A stretch of DNA of 64,000 nucleotides from Streptomyces microflavus (GCF_014650075.1 NZ_BMUG01000001.1:634710-698709); one strand, 5' to 3'; shown: positions 50,578-60,907, numbered from the stretch's first letter. Made by a program: numbers and translations. Notes: generated by a model from the letters alone, not told the origin.

Positions 50578-50604
50578 ATTACGGGGACGGGGGAACCCGG
50601 TTAC
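50578..50604 (-). promoter_or_regulatory. GlnR-like site of nasA
   Basis: Read toward nasA: GTAACCGG-N14-GTAATACCC, the same composite as upstream of the nir operon, with identical 24-bp distance to the start codon. It contains two gTnAc-type half-sites 22 bp apart, but the intervening GaAAc position is poorly matched. Confidence 0.55.
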
Positions 50605-50662
50605 GCCCCCGGAACGCGCACCTCAGCCCGCCGCCCGGAGCGCTGTGAGGTCCCACGTCACG

Positions 50663-51451
50663 TCACGGCGCCGCCGAGGCCAGCGCCTCCGCCACGCCCG
50701 CCTCCTGGGGCCCCAGGAAGCGCGGGTCGGGCCTCAGCAGGGCGTCGAGGGCTGCCTTCCCCGACGCGGCCAGCTCCCGGGTCCCGCCGTAATACCAGGT
50801 CGCGTCCCGTGGCTCGTCGACCCCGACCCCGTACGCGTCGATCCCGGCGGAGCGGCACAGCGTGGTCGCCCGGTGGATGTGGAAGCCCTGGCTCACCAGC
50901 ACCGCCCGGTCGACCCCGAATATCTTCTTGGCGCGCACGCAGGAGTCCCAGCTGTCGAACCCGGCGTAGTCGCTGACGATCCGGTCGTCCGGCACCCCGC
51001 GCTCGGTGAGGTACGTGCGCATCGCGTCCGGCTCGTCGTACTCCACCCGGCTGTTGTCCCCGGTGACCAGGACGACCTTCACCTTCCCGGCCCGGTACAG
51101 CTCGGCCGCCGCGTCCAGGCGGTGGGCGAGATACGGGGTCGGCCGGCCCTTCCACAGCCCGGCGCCGAACACCATGGCGACCTCGCGGGCCGGGGCGTCC
51201 GCCGTCGTCCCCACCTGCGATCCGGTGCCCACCCGCATCCAGGTCGCGGGCAGCAGCGCCAGCACGCAGAGGGCCATCACGCCCTGCACCGCGAGCCGTC
51301 GGCCCCGACGCGAGCGCGGCAGCCGGAGCACGGAGAGCCGGGGCAGGCGCAGCCACGGTCTCTGCCTCTTCGCGCCGGCCTCCGACGCCTCCGACGACTC
51401 CCGCGTCTCCCGAGCCCTTCGCAGGCCTCGCAGCCCTCGCATCCCTCGCAC
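50663..51451 (-). CDS. YdcF/SanA-type DUF218 membrane protein
   Basis: This is a 262-residue protein. A basic, low-complexity N-terminus (RGLRGL repeats) is followed by one membrane helix (about 53-70). An extracytoplasmic DUF218 domain follows ([53 protein letters not shown]). Relatives (SanA, YdcF) affect envelope permeability; the biochemistry is unclear. GTG 51451 has AGGGGGG upstream. Confidence 0.85.
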   Translation of the reverse strand: MRGMRGLRGLRRARETRESSEASEAGAKRQRPWLRLPRLSVLRLPRSRRGRRLAVQGVMALCVLALLPATWMRVGTGSQVGTTADAPAREVAMVFGAGLWKGRPTPYLAHRLDAAAELYRAGKVKVVLVTGDNSRVEYDEPDAMRTYLTERGVPDDRIVSDYAGFDSWDSCVRAKKIFGVDRAVLVSQGFHIHRATTLCRSAGIDAYGVGVDEPRDATWYYGGTRELAASGKAALDALLRPDPRFLGPQEAGVAEALASAAP

Positions 51452-51650
51452 GGGAGCCCCCCTCGTCGTCCGTACCGTTGTTCGGTCCCATCCCACCTGA
51501 CGAGCGAAACGCCCGAAAGGTTCGCCGATCGGCAGAAACGGGTGCAGGCCCCCGCCCCGCACACCGGCCACCACCCCACCGTGAGACTGCGGAAAACCCC
51601 CGTGACCCTCGCGCAACGGCCCGGCAACCTCCACCCGGCACCATCGGTCC

Positions 51651-52646
51651 ATGACGGAGCCGTCCACGCAGCAGCCTCGCCAGTCACCGCCCCCGCCCGC
51701 CGGGAGCGGAGGCACCGTGCCCCTCGACAGCACCGCGCAGCTCCTCACCCGCATCACCGCCCAGCTCGGCACCCAGCTCAGCCTCGTCTCCCGGAACGGA
51801 ACCCGCAGGCCCATGCACCGCACCCGGCCCTCCGAAGCGCTCCGGCCCTCCGACACGCTCAGGCCCTCCGCCGCCCCCAGGCCGCCCGCCGCGCCCCGGT
51901 CACCCGACGCGCCCACCCTGCTCGTCGTCGCCCACGGCAGCCGCGACCCGCAGGCCCTGCGCACCGTCCTGGCGCTCCTGGACCGGGTCCGCGACCTGCG
52001 CCCCGGCCTCGACGTCCGCCTCGGCCACATCGAGCTGAACCGGCCGCTCCTCCCGGACACCCTGGACGGCCTGCGCGGGGCCGACGCCGTCCTCGTACCG
52101 CTGCTCCTGGGGCGCGGCCACCACGTCAAGCACGACCTGCCCGCCGCGGCGGCCGCCGCCCCCGCCGTACGGACCCGGGTCGCCGCCCCCCTCGGGCCGC
52201 ACCCGCTGCTGGTGGAGGCCCTGTACGGGCGGCTCGTGGAGGCGGGCTGGGACCCCGCCGACCAGGGGAGCCGCAGCGCCGCCGTGGTCCTCGCCGCCGC
52301 CGGGTCCCGCGACCCCGACTCCGCCCAGGACACCCGGCGTACGGCCCGGATGCTCGCCGAGCGGCTCGGGGCGCCCGTGGTCCCCGCGTACGCCTCCGCC
52401 GCCACCCCCACCGTCCCCGCGGCGCTGCGCGCGCTGGCCGCCCGGGGCCGCCACCGTACGTTCGTCGCCTCGTACTTCACCGCGCCCGGCCGCTTCGCGA
52501 GCGCCGCCGCCGGGGCCGCGCCCCGCACCGCCGCCCTTCCGCTCGGCGCCCACCCCGCCATGGCCCGCCTGCTCCTGCACCGCTACGACCAGGCACTGTC
52601 CGCCACCGCGCCCTCCGAGATGGTGAGCTTGCTCGCTTCCGCCTGA
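51651..52646 (+). CDS. CbiX-family sirohydrochlorin chelatase
   Basis: This is a 331-residue protein. After a disordered Pro/Ser-rich N-terminus of about 85 residues, two CbiX-like half-domains follow: [14 protein letters not shown] with metal-binding His, [18 protein letters not shown], then [16 protein letters not shown] and YFTAPGRFA. The second half carries Ala-Gly where the first has His-Gly. It inserts Fe (or Co) into sirohydrochlorin, so it would serve siroheme synthesis for NirB. Confidence 0.85.
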   Translation: MTEPSTQQPRQSPPPPAGSGGTVPLDSTAQLLTRITAQLGTQLSLVSRNGTRRPMHRTRPSEALRPSDTLRPSAAPRPPAAPRSPDAPTLLVVAHGSRDPQALRTVLALLDRVRDLRPGLDVRLGHIELNRPLLPDTLDGLRGADAVLVPLLLGRGHHVKHDLPAAAAAAPAVRTRVAAPLGPHPLLVEALYGRLVEAGWDPADQGSRSAAVVLAAAGSRDPDSAQDTRRTARMLAERLGAPVVPAYASAATPTVPAALRALAARGRHRTFVASYFTAPGRFASAAAGAAPRTAALPLGAHPAMARLLLHRYDQALSATAPSEMVSLLASA

Positions 52647-52699
52647 CTCCCCGGCCCGCTCACGACACGTTGTCCGTCCCGGTCGCTACTGTCGGAACC

Positions 52700-54052
52700 A
52701 TGGACGGCACACAGGGCGTACACGGGGCAGATCAGACACACGGCACACCAGGCACACACAGTGAGCGGGACACCGGGAGCAGCTACGGGCCCGCCGACAC
52801 CGAGCGCTTCGACACCGAGCAGGACAAGCGCCCCGGCCGTACCGCCTTCCAGCGCGACCGGGCCCGGGTGCTGCACTCCGCGGCCCTGCGCCGGCTCGCC
52901 GGGAAGACCCAGGTGGTCACCCCCGGGACCCGCTCCCTCGTCTGGGACGCCAGCCCCCGCACCCGGCTCACCCACTCCCTGGAGTGCGCGCAGGTCGGCC
53001 GCGAGCTGGGCGCGGTCCTCGGCTGCGACCCGGACCTGGTGGAGACGGCCTGCCTCTCCCACGACATGGGCCACCCCCCGTTCGGCCACAACGGCGAGCA
53101 GGCGCTCAACGACTTCGCCTCCGACTGCGGCGGCTTCGAGGGCAACGCCCAGTCGCTGCGGCTGCTGACCCGCCTGGAGCCGAAGCGGTTCGTCCGCGAC
53201 CCGCGCACCGGCGAGCTGGTCAGCGTTGGCCTCAACCTGACCCGGGCCGCCCTGGACGCCGCGACCAAGTACCCCTGGCCGCGCGGCGCGCACCCCACCG
53301 ACCCGCATTCGGTGAAGTTCGGGGTGTACGCGGACGACCTCCCGGTCTTCGAGTGGGCCCGAAAGGGGGCGCCCGAGGACCGCACCTGCTTCGAGGCCCA
53401 GGTGATGGACTGGTCCGACGACGTGGCGTACTCGGTGCACGACTTCGAGGACGGGCTGCACGCCGGCCACATCGACCCCAACTGCCTCTACGCCGAGCCG
53501 GAGCGCCAGGAGATCTGGGCCGTCGCCATCGGCCGGTACGTCCCCGCCGACACCGACCCGCAGGAGCTGGGGGAGGCCCTGGACCGGCTGATCGACCAGG
53601 ACTGGTGGCCGCACGGCTACGACGGCTCCGCCGTGGCCCAGGCCCGCCTGAAGGACGCCACCAGCCAGCTCATCGGCCGGTTCTGCACCGAGGCCGAGAC
53701 CGCCACCCGTGAGGTCTACGGCCCCGGCCGCCTCACCCGGTACGGGGCGGAGCTCGTCGTTCCGCGCACGGTCCGCAACGAGTGCGCGGTGCTCAAGGCG
53801 GTCGCCGACCGTTACGTGATGCAGCGCGCCGAGCAGGAGACCCTCCGCGCCGACCAGCGCATCGTCATCGCCGAGCTGGCCGCCGCCCTCACCGCCCGCG
53901 CCCCCGAGGGCCTGGAGCCGCACTTCCGCGCCCTGTTCGACCAGGCGCCCGACGACCACACCCGTAAGCGCGTCCTGGTCGACCAGATCGCGGCCCTCAC
54001 CGACGCCTCCGCACGATCCCTGCACGCCGCACTCACCGCCCGCCGCGGCTGA
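52700..54052 (+). CDS. dgt: Deoxyguanosinetriphosphate triphosphohydrolase-like protein
   Basis: This 450-residue HD-domain enzyme has [36 protein letters not shown] and the metal-binding [15 protein letters not shown] (His-Asp near residue 119). [18 protein letters not shown] completes the site. It hydrolyses dNTPs to deoxynucleosides and triphosphate. TACTGT lies 7 nt before ATG 52700 and no clear ribosome binding site exists. The 35 N-terminal residues are disordered. Confidence 0.93.
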   Translation: MDGTQGVHGADQTHGTPGTHSERDTGSSYGPADTERFDTEQDKRPGRTAFQRDRARVLHSAALRRLAGKTQVVTPGTRSLVWDASPRTRLTHSLECAQVGRELGAVLGCDPDLVETACLSHDMGHPPFGHNGEQALNDFASDCGGFEGNAQSLRLLTRLEPKRFVRDPRTGELVSVGLNLTRAALDAATKYPWPRGAHPTDPHSVKFGVYADDLPVFEWARKGAPEDRTCFEAQVMDWSDDVAYSVHDFEDGLHAGHIDPNCLYAEPERQEIWAVAIGRYVPADTDPQELGEALDRLIDQDWWPHGYDGSAVAQARLKDATSQLIGRFCTEAETATREVYGPGRLTRYGAELVVPRTVRNECAVLKAVADRYVMQRAEQETLRADQRIVIAELAAALTARAPEGLEPHFRALFDQAPDDHTRKRVLVDQIAALTDASARSLHAALTARRG

Positions 54053-54177
54053 GGGGCAGACTGGAACCTGACCACTGGGTGTGACCTGTCCGGGGCACAC
54101 CCTCTTTCGCCATCACGCTGCGTGCGGGACGCTCGCAGCCGGGGGCGCCGCGCAGCACAGCACTGAGGAGGCATCAA

Positions 54178-55437
54178 GTGGTCGACGCACATCGGACATT
54201 CGTCATCGTCGGAGCGGGACTCGCAGGGGCGAAGGCGGCCGAAACGCTCCGCGCGGAAGGGTTCACCGGCCGGGTGATCCTCATCGGGGACGAGCGCGAC
54301 CACCCCTATGAGCGGCCGCCGCTCTCCAAGGGCTACCTCGGCGGCAAGGAGGAACGCGACAGCGTCTTCGTCCACGAAGCCGCCTGGTACGCGGGCGCCG
54401 ACATCGAACTGCACCTGGGCCAGCCCGTCACGGTGCTCGACCGGTACGCGAAGACCGTGCAGCTCGGTGACAACACCCTCATCCACTACGACAAGCTGCT
54501 GCTCGCCACCGGCTCCGAACCGCGCCGCCTCGACGTACCCGGCACCGACCTGGTGGGCGTCCACCACCTGCGCCGGCTCGCCCACGCCGACCGGCTGCGC
54601 AACGTCCTGGCCGCCCTCGGCCGCGACAACGGCCACCTGGTGATCGCCGGAGGCGGCTGGATCGGCCTGGAGGTCGCCGCCGCCGCCCGGGGATACGGGG
54701 CCGAGGTCACCGTCGTCGAGTCGGAGGCCACCCCGCTGCACCAGGTCGTCGGCCCCGAACTGGGCCAGATCTTCACCGAACTGCACAGCTCCCACGGCGT
54801 CCGCTTCCACTTCGGCGCCCGCCTCACCGAGATCGTCGGCCAGGACGGCATGGTGCTGGCCGCCCGCACCGACGACGGCGAGGAGCACCCCGCCCACGAC
54901 GTCCTCGCCGCGATCGGCGCCGCCCCGCGCTCCGCCCTCGCCGAGGCCGCGGGACTGGAGATGGCCGAGCGGGCGCACGGCGGCGGCATCGCCGTGGACG
55001 CCTCGCTGCGCACCTCCGACCCGCACATCTACGCCGCCGGGGATGTCGCCGCCGTCGCCCACCCGCTGCTCGGCGTCCGGCTGCGCGTGGAGCACTGGGC
55101 CAACGCCCTCAACAGCGGTCCCGCCGCCGCCCGCGCGATGCTCGGCCAGGACGTGACGTACGACCGGGTGCCGTACTTCTTCTCCGACCAGTACGACCTG
55201 GGCCTCGAATACTCCGGCTGGGCGCCGCCCGGCACCTACGACGAGGTGATCATCCGGGGTGACGCGGGGAAGCGGGAGTTCATCGCGTTCTGGCTCAAGG
55301 ACCGCCGCGTCCTGGCCGGGATGAACGTCAACGTGTGGGACGTGACGGAGACGATCCAGGAGCTGATCCGGGCAGGTCAGCAGCATGACCCGGAGGCACT
55401 GGCCGATCCGTCGGTGCCGCTGGACTCCCTGCTCTGA
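54178..55437 (+). CDS. Ferredoxin/rubredoxin-reductase-like flavoprotein
   Basis: This 419-residue FAD/NAD(P)H oxidoreductase has FAD motif FVIVGAGLAGAKAAETL, ERPPLSKGYL, KLLLATGSEPRRL, NAD motif LVIAGGGWIGLEVAAAA and IYAAGDVA, with a C-terminal reductase domain (VEHWANALNSG). It resembles ferredoxin reductases that feed cytochrome P450s or dioxygenases; no such partner is adjacent. GTG 54178 follows GAGGAGG. Its 3' end overlaps the convergent MFS gene by 110 bp. Confidence 0.9.
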   Translation: MVDAHRTFVIVGAGLAGAKAAETLRAEGFTGRVILIGDERDHPYERPPLSKGYLGGKEERDSVFVHEAAWYAGADIELHLGQPVTVLDRYAKTVQLGDNTLIHYDKLLLATGSEPRRLDVPGTDLVGVHHLRRLAHADRLRNVLAALGRDNGHLVIAGGGWIGLEVAAAARGYGAEVTVVESEATPLHQVVGPELGQIFTELHSSHGVRFHFGARLTEIVGQDGMVLAARTDDGEEHPAHDVLAAIGAAPRSALAEAAGLEMAERAHGGGIAVDASLRTSDPHIYAAGDVAAVAHPLLGVRLRVEHWANALNSGPAAARAMLGQDVTYDRVPYFFSDQYDLGLEYSGWAPPGTYDEVIIRGDAGKREFIAFWLKDRRVLAGMNVNVWDVTETIQELIRAGQQHDPEALADPSVPLDSLL

Positions 55438-57040
55438 CGGCCTCCCGGAGGGCGGGGGCGCCGGCCCCCGCCCCCGGGCCCTGCCCCTTCGGCCCCCGCA
55501 GGAGTACGAGGAGGAGCAGGGCGGCCATCACGGCGACCCCCGCCCACATGGCCTGCTGCCAGCCGTCCACGAACGACCGCTGGGCGGCGTCCAGGAGCGC
55601 CTGGCGGTGCGGGCCCGCACCGCCCGCCGCCTCGACCGCGTTGGCGACGCCCTCACGCGCGGTGTCCGCCGCGTCCCGGGGGATGCCGCTCAGCCGGTCG
55701 TCCACGGCGCTCCGGTAGCCCGCCGACAGCAGCGCACCGAGCAGGGCCACCCCGAGCGCGGTGCCGAACTCGCGGGTGACGTCGTTGAGGGCGGACGCCA
55801 CGCCCTGGCGCTCGCGCGGCAGGGACGCGGTGATGGCCTCGGTGGAGGGCGTCATCGCCAGACCCATGCCGAGGCCCATGGCGAGCATGCCGGGCAGGAT
55901 GGACAGGTAGCCGCCGCCGACCGAGACGAACAGGGCCATCAGGGCGAGTCCGGCGCCGCCCAGCGCGATCCCCGTCGCCATCGTCGTACGGGCCCCGACC
56001 CGCGCCGCCAGCCGCGGGGCGAGCCCCGACGTCAGCATCATCAGGACCGCCATCGGCATCAGCGCGAGGGTGGACAGCAGCCCGGACCAGCCCAGCACCG
56101 CCTGGAGGAACGGGAAGAGGACCACGGCGATCCCCGCCTGGACGCCGAAGACCACCAGCAGCGTGACCGAACCGCTCGCCAGTCGCCGCTCCCGGAAGAG
56201 CCGCACATCCAGCAGGGCGGCCTCCCGGCGGGACAGCTCCCGGGCCACGAAGGCGGCGGCGGCGAGGACGCCGACGGTGAGGGCGGCGAGGGTGACGGGG
56301 GCGCTCCAGCCCTTCTCCGGGCCCTCCTGGAGGGCGAAGATGAGGCCGGTCACCGCGACGACCGAGGTCAGCGCGCCGACGGTGTCGAAGGAGTGCCCGG
56401 CGTGCTCCCGGGAGTCGGGGACCGAGCGCAGCGTCAGGGCGAGCGCCACCCCGACCAGCGCGACCGGCAGGACGAACAGCCACCGCCAGCTCGCCACGTC
56501 CACGAGCAGCGCGGAGAGGAACATCCCGATGACGCCGCCGCCCCCGGCGACCCCGGTCCAGACGCCGATCGCCTTTCCGCGCTCCGCCTCGGGGAAGGTG
56601 GAGGTGATCACGGCCAGGGTGATCGGCATGATCATCGCCGCCCCGACGCCACTGAGGACGCGGGCGGCGAGCATGATCCCGGCCGTCGGCGCCAGCCCCG
56701 CGAGCACGCTCGCGACGCCGAAGACGATCAGGCCCGCGATCAGCATCGGCTTCCGGCCGATCCGGTCGCCGATCGCGCCCAGCGGCAGCAGGAGTGCGGC
56801 CAGGGCGAGGGTGTAGATGTTGATGATCCACAGGACCGTGGACTGGGAGGCGCCGAACTCGACGGCCAGGTCGGTCTGGGCCACGTTCAGCCCGGACACC
56901 GAAGCGATGACCGCCATCAACGCGACCGAGACGGCGACCAGGATCATACGGAGCTGACGCGGCCCCGGCGTGCCGGTGCCGTCGGGGCTCCCTGGCCCGG
57001 GTTCCGCGAACGCTCCCTCTGCGGGCTGTCGGTCTCTCAT
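55328..57040 (-). CDS. MFS drug exporter (DHA2 family)
   Basis: This 570-residue protein has fourteen predicted membrane helices. Signatures are LLPLGAIGDRIGRKPML and LAARVLSGVGAAMIMP, a periplasmic loop between the last helices (residues about 445-480), and a Pro/Ala-rich C-terminal tail of about 50 residues that causes the overlap with the neighbouring gene. It is a presumed drug or metabolite exporter. GAGAGGGA precedes ATG 57040. It is divergent from the XRE-cupin gene, its probable regulator. Confidence 0.9.
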   Translation of the reverse strand: MRDRQPAEGAFAEPGPGSPDGTGTPGPRQLRMILVAVSVALMAVIASVSGLNVAQTDLAVEFGASQSTVLWIINIYTLALAALLLPLGAIGDRIGRKPMLIAGLIVFGVASVLAGLAPTAGIMLAARVLSGVGAAMIMPITLAVITSTFPEAERGKAIGVWTGVAGGGGVIGMFLSALLVDVASWRWLFVLPVALVGVALALTLRSVPDSREHAGHSFDTVGALTSVVAVTGLIFALQEGPEKGWSAPVTLAALTVGVLAAAAFVARELSRREAALLDVRLFRERRLASGSVTLLVVFGVQAGIAVVLFPFLQAVLGWSGLLSTLALMPMAVLMMLTSGLAPRLAARVGARTTMATGIALGGAGLALMALFVSVGGGYLSILPGMLAMGLGMGLAMTPSTEAITASLPRERQGVASALNDVTREFGTALGVALLGALLSAGYRSAVDDRLSGIPRDAADTAREGVANAVEAAGGAGPHRQALLDAAQRSFVDGWQQAMWAGVAVMAALLLLVLLRGPKGQGPGAGAGAPALREAVRAGSPAAPTDRPVPPGHAADLPGSAPGSSPSRPTR

Positions 57041-57133
57041 GGGTCCCTCTCACCTGATGCGTGGCCCCGGCTGTCCCGGGCCTGAGCTCACGACGCTAAG
57101 CACGCTTTGCATCAGGGGCATACGATGTTGCGC

Positions 57134-57742
57134 ATGGAGCAAAACAATGACGAGCTGGACGGCCTCGTACGCAAACGCATCCGCGCCCTGCGGGTGGCAC
57201 AGGGCTGGTCCCTGGAGGAGCTGGCCGGCCGGGCCAACCTCAGCCAGTCCTCGCTCAGCCGCATCGAGAACGGGCAGCGGCGGCTCGCCCTCGACCAGCT
57301 CGTCACGCTCGCCCGGGCCCTGGACACCACCCTCGACCAGCTGGTGGAGACCGCATCCGACGACGTCATCATCAGCCCGATGATCGACGGCGCCCACGGG
57401 CTGATGCGCTGGCCCGTGAAGGGCGACCCCGGCATGACCGTCGTACGGCAGCGGATGACCGAGCCGCCCCCGGACAACCCCGCCCGGATGCGCGCGCACC
57501 CCGGCCGGGAGTGGCTGGTCGTCCTCTCCGGCACCGCCGTCCTCATGCTGGGCCACCGCCGCTTCCGGGTGGAGACCAACCAGGCCGCCGAGTTCCCCAC
57601 GATGCTGCCGCACGCGATCGGCGCCGAGGGCGGCCCGTGCGAGATCCTGGGGATCTTCGACCGCGACGCCCGCCGAGGCCACCTGCGCGACACCCGGCGC
57701 ACCGGGGACGACTGCGCACCGGACCTCCCGCACACGACGTGA
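57134..57742 (+). CDS. XRE-cupin regulator
   Basis: This is a 202-residue protein. The helix-turn-helix covers about residues 8-68 (VRKRIRALRVAQGWSLEELAGRANLSQSSLSRIENGQRRL). A cupin sensing domain covers about 95-180 (HPGREWLVVLSGTAVLMLGHRRFRVETNQAAEFPTMLPHAI). ATG 57134 is chosen since TACGAT ends 7 nt before it, implying a leaderless message; ATG 57125 is possible. It likely controls the divergent exporter in response to a small molecule. Confidence 0.88.
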   Translation: MEQNNDELDGLVRKRIRALRVAQGWSLEELAGRANLSQSSLSRIENGQRRLALDQLVTLARALDTTLDQLVETASDDVIISPMIDGAHGLMRWPVKGDPGMTVVRQRMTEPPPDNPARMRAHPGREWLVVLSGTAVLMLGHRRFRVETNQAAEFPTMLPHAIGAEGGPCEILGIFDRDARRGHLRDTRRTGDDCAPDLPHTT

Positions 57743-57855
57743 CAGCCGGCGGGGTACGCGCTCCGCTTGCGCGCCCGGCATCACCGGCGGCGACCTTCTT
57801 GCCCGTACCGGGAGAACTCGTGCCACACAGGCATGACTGCCCTAGCGTGGGGTCC

Positions 57856-58716
57856 ATGACGCACGCACACACCCCCACCCACAGCCACAGCCACGGCTGG
57901 CACGGCGAGGCGGACATCCTCGACCTGGACGCCCAGGTCCTCGCCGGGCACATCACCGCCCTCACCGGATGGCTGCCCGTCCAGGCACCGCCCCGCCGGA
58001 TCGTCGACCTGGGCTGCGGAACGGGAACGGGTACCTTCGCCCTCCTCGACCGCTTCCCCGAGGCGCACATCACCGCCGTCGACACCTCGGCCGCGCACCT
58101 CCAGCGCCTCCGCGAGAAGGCGTGCGCCCGTGGTGCGGAGGGGCGCGTACGGACCGTGCAGGCCGACCTCGACGCCGCCGACTGGCCCGACCTCGGCGCC
58201 CCCGACCTGGTGTGGGCGTCGGCCTCGATGCACCACATGGCCGACCCGGACCGGGCGCTGAAGGCCGTCCACGACCTGCTCGCCCCCGGCGGACTGTTCG
58301 CCGTGGTGGAGCTGTCCGGCTTCCCCCGCTTCCTCCCCGCGGGCGCCCCCGAGGACCGGCCCGGCCTGGAGGAGCGCTGCCACGGGGCGAGCGACCGCTT
58401 CCACGCCGAACACGTGCCCCACCGCGGCGCCGACTGGGGCCCGAAGCTGACCGGGGCCGGATTCACGGTCGAGGACGAGCGGGTCATCACGGTGAACATC
58501 GACAACACCGACGGCTCCCGCAGCGAGGCGGTCGGCGCCTACGCCCTCGGCAGCCTGCAGCGCCTGCGCCACAGCGTGGCCGAGGCGCTCACGCCCGAGG
58601 ACCTCGCCGCGCTCGACCGGCTCCTCGACCCCGAAGGGCCCGGCTCCGTACTGCGCCGCGACGACCTCGTCGTACGCACCGAACGCTCCGTCTGGGCCGC
58701 CCGCCGCACCGGCTGA
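57856..58716 (+). CDS. SAM-dependent methyltransferase with His-rich N-terminus
   Basis: This is a 286-residue protein. Residues 1-18 are His-rich (THAHTPTHSHSHGWHG). The class I methyltransferase core follows: IVDLGCGTGTGTFALLDRFPEAHITAVD, DLVWASASMHHMADP, LAPGGLFAVVEL. The substrate is unknown; the histidines could bind metal. TAGCGT lies 7 nt before the ATG. The final residues carry a wing-like LLDPEGPGSVLRRDDL. Confidence 0.87.
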   Translation: MTHAHTPTHSHSHGWHGEADILDLDAQVLAGHITALTGWLPVQAPPRRIVDLGCGTGTGTFALLDRFPEAHITAVDTSAAHLQRLREKACARGAEGRVRTVQADLDAADWPDLGAPDLVWASASMHHMADPDRALKAVHDLLAPGGLFAVVELSGFPRFLPAGAPEDRPGLEERCHGASDRFHAEHVPHRGADWGPKLTGAGFTVEDERVITVNIDNTDGSRSEAVGAYALGSLQRLRHSVAEALTPEDLAALDRLLDPEGPGSVLRRDDLVVRTERSVWAARRTG

Positions 58717-58816
58717 CCCCGGCGGACCACGGCCCCAGCCCCGGCCGGCCCCCGCACCGGCCGGGGCGGAGCCCTGCGGGCGTCGGGTTGTCGTCGGCCA
58801 CCCGTAGACTTCATCC

Positions 58817-60748
58817 GTGGCTGGCAGGATCAATGACGACGACGTGAAGGCGGTACGGGACGCGGTCCCGATCGACTCCGTCGTGTCCGAATACCTCCAG
58901 CTGCGCAACGCGGGCGGCGGAAACCTCAAGGGACTCTGCCCCTTCCACGACGAGAAGTCCCCCTCCTTCCAGGTCAGTCCCGGCAAGGGCCTGTTCCACT
59001 GCTTCGGCTGCCAGGAGGGCGGCGACACCATCGCGTTCGTGATGAAGATCGACCACCTCTCCTTCTCGGAGACGGTCGAGCGCCTCGCCGCCAAGGCGGG
59101 CATCACCCTGCGGTACGAGGAGGGCGGCTACAACCCCTCCCACCAGCGCGGCGAACGCATCCGGCTGATCGAGGCCCACCAGGCCGCCGCCGAGTTCTAC
59201 GTACAACAGCTGGAGAGCCCCGAGGCCGAGATCGGCCGGAAGTTCCTCGCCGAGCGCGGCTTCGACCAGGACGCCGCGACCCACTTCCGCGTCGGCTACA
59301 GCCCGGCCGGCTGGGACCACCTCACCCGCTATCTGCGCGGCAAGGGGTTCAGCGACAAGGAGCTGATCACCTCCGGCCTCTCCCAGGACGGCCGCCGCGG
59401 CCCCATCGACCGCTTCCGCGGCCGGCTCATGTGGCCGATCAGCGACACCGCCGGGGAGATCGTCGGCTTCGGCGCCCGCAAGCTCCGCGACGACGACAAC
59501 GGCCCGAAGTACCTGAACACCCCCGAGACCCCCGTCTACAAGAAGTCCCAGGTGCTGTACGGCATCGACCTGGCCAAGAAGGACATCGCCAAGGCCAGCC
59601 GGGCCGTCGTCGTCGAGGGCTACACCGACGTCATGGCCTGCCACCTCGCCGGGGTCACCACCGCCATCGCCACCTGCGGCACCGCCTTCGGCAACGACCA
59701 CATCAAGATCCTGCGCCGCCTCCTCATGGACAACGGCAGCGCCCGCGTGATCTTCACCTTCGACGGCGACTCGGCCGGCCAGAAGGCCGCCCTGCGCGCC
59801 TTCGAGGACGACCAGAAGTTCGCCGCCGAGACCTACATCGCCATCGCCCCGGACAACATGGACCCGTGCGACCTGCGGCTCGCCAAGGGCGACGACGCCG
59901 TACGCGACCTGGTCGAGCCGCGCACCCCGCTCTTCGAGTTCGCCCTGCGCCAGATCGTCGGCCGGTACGACCTGGAGACCCCGGCGGGCCGCGCGGCCGC
60001 GCTCGACGAGGCGGCGGCCGTCGTCGCCAAGATCAAGACCAGCAGCGTGCAGCGCGAGGTGGCGGTCCAGCTCGCCGGACTCGTCGGCATCCTCGACCAG
60101 GAGTTCGTCGTCCACCGCGTCGCCCAGCTCGCCCGCTGGGCCCGTGACAAGGGCGGCGACGGCCGGGGCGAGGGACGAGGCGGCCGGGGGCCCGGCCCCC
60201 AGGACCGGCGCGGGGGCGCATCGCACCAGGCCGTCCAGGCCCCCACCGCCCCCTCCGGCCCCGCGCTCAACCTCCGCAGCCCCGCCCACCGCACCGAGCG
60301 CGAGCTGCTCAAGCTCGCCCTCCAGAAGCCCGCCCTGGTCTCCCCGGCCTTCGACGCGTACGGCGTGGACGAGTTCACCGCCCCGCCCTACGCGGCCGTC
60401 CGCCAGTGCATCGAGGAGGCGGGCGGCGCCGAGCGGGGCCTCGGCGACAACCGCGAGTATCTGGTCGCCGTCATGGACGCGGCCCCCAACAACACCGTGC
60501 GCAGCCTCGTCACCGAGCTCGCCGTCGAGGTCTTCATCGGCAAGACGATCGACGAGACGTACGCCGGCATGCAGCTCGTCCACGTCCGGCTGCGCGCCGT
60601 CGACCGCCGGATCAACGACGTCCAGGGCAGCCTCGCCCGCCTCGGCAGCAACGTGGCCCCCGAGGATCTGGCGGCCGCGCAGAACGAGGTCTGGGTCCTC
60701 CAGCAGTACGCGCAGTCCCTGCGGGCGAAGGGCGCCGACGCGCTCTGA
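58817..60748 (+). CDS. dnaG: DNA primase
   Basis: This 643-residue primase has an N-terminal zinc-binding domain (Cys41, His44, Cys62, Cys65). The catalytic TOPRIM core follows (VVVEGYTDVMACHLAG; FTFDGDSAGQKAA). After a Gly/Arg-rich linker (about 455-485), a helicase-interacting C-terminal domain ends the protein. GTG 58817 lacks a ribosome binding site but TAGACT ends 6 nt upstream (leaderless candidate). It precedes a principal-type sigma factor, a macromolecular-synthesis-like grouping. Confidence 0.96.
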   Translation: MAGRINDDDVKAVRDAVPIDSVVSEYLQLRNAGGGNLKGLCPFHDEKSPSFQVSPGKGLFHCFGCQEGGDTIAFVMKIDHLSFSETVERLAAKAGITLRYEEGGYNPSHQRGERIRLIEAHQAAAEFYVQQLESPEAEIGRKFLAERGFDQDAATHFRVGYSPAGWDHLTRYLRGKGFSDKELITSGLSQDGRRGPIDRFRGRLMWPISDTAGEIVGFGARKLRDDDNGPKYLNTPETPVYKKSQVLYGIDLAKKDIAKASRAVVVEGYTDVMACHLAGVTTAIATCGTAFGNDHIKILRRLLMDNGSARVIFTFDGDSAGQKAALRAFEDDQKFAAETYIAIAPDNMDPCDLRLAKGDDAVRDLVEPRTPLFEFALRQIVGRYDLETPAGRAAALDEAAAVVAKIKTSSVQREVAVQLAGLVGILDQEFVVHRVAQLARWARDKGGDGRGEGRGGRGPGPQDRRGGASHQAVQAPTAPSGPALNLRSPAHRTERELLKLALQKPALVSPAFDAYGVDEFTAPPYAAVRQCIEEAGGAERGLGDNREYLVAVMDAAPNNTVRSLVTELAVEVFIGKTIDETYAGMQLVHVRLRAVDRRINDVQGSLARLGSNVAPEDLAAAQNEVWVLQQYAQSLRAKGADAL

Positions 60749-60907
60749 GCGCCGGACCCGCACGGCCCGACGGCTCCGGGAGCAGTAACCGGCCGGTGAC
60801 CGACCGGAATCAAAAAGTCCCCGCACGCCCCTCGTGGCAACCCTGTGCCGTGCCCCACACTGGGGCTGCCAGAGTCATCCGGCAGCGATCACCTGGAGGT
60901 CGCCCCC

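Noticed and set aside
48584..52699. A long upstream extension of the dgt reading frame
   Set aside because: It runs antisense through nasA and across other genes; only the part from 52700 matches dGTPase.
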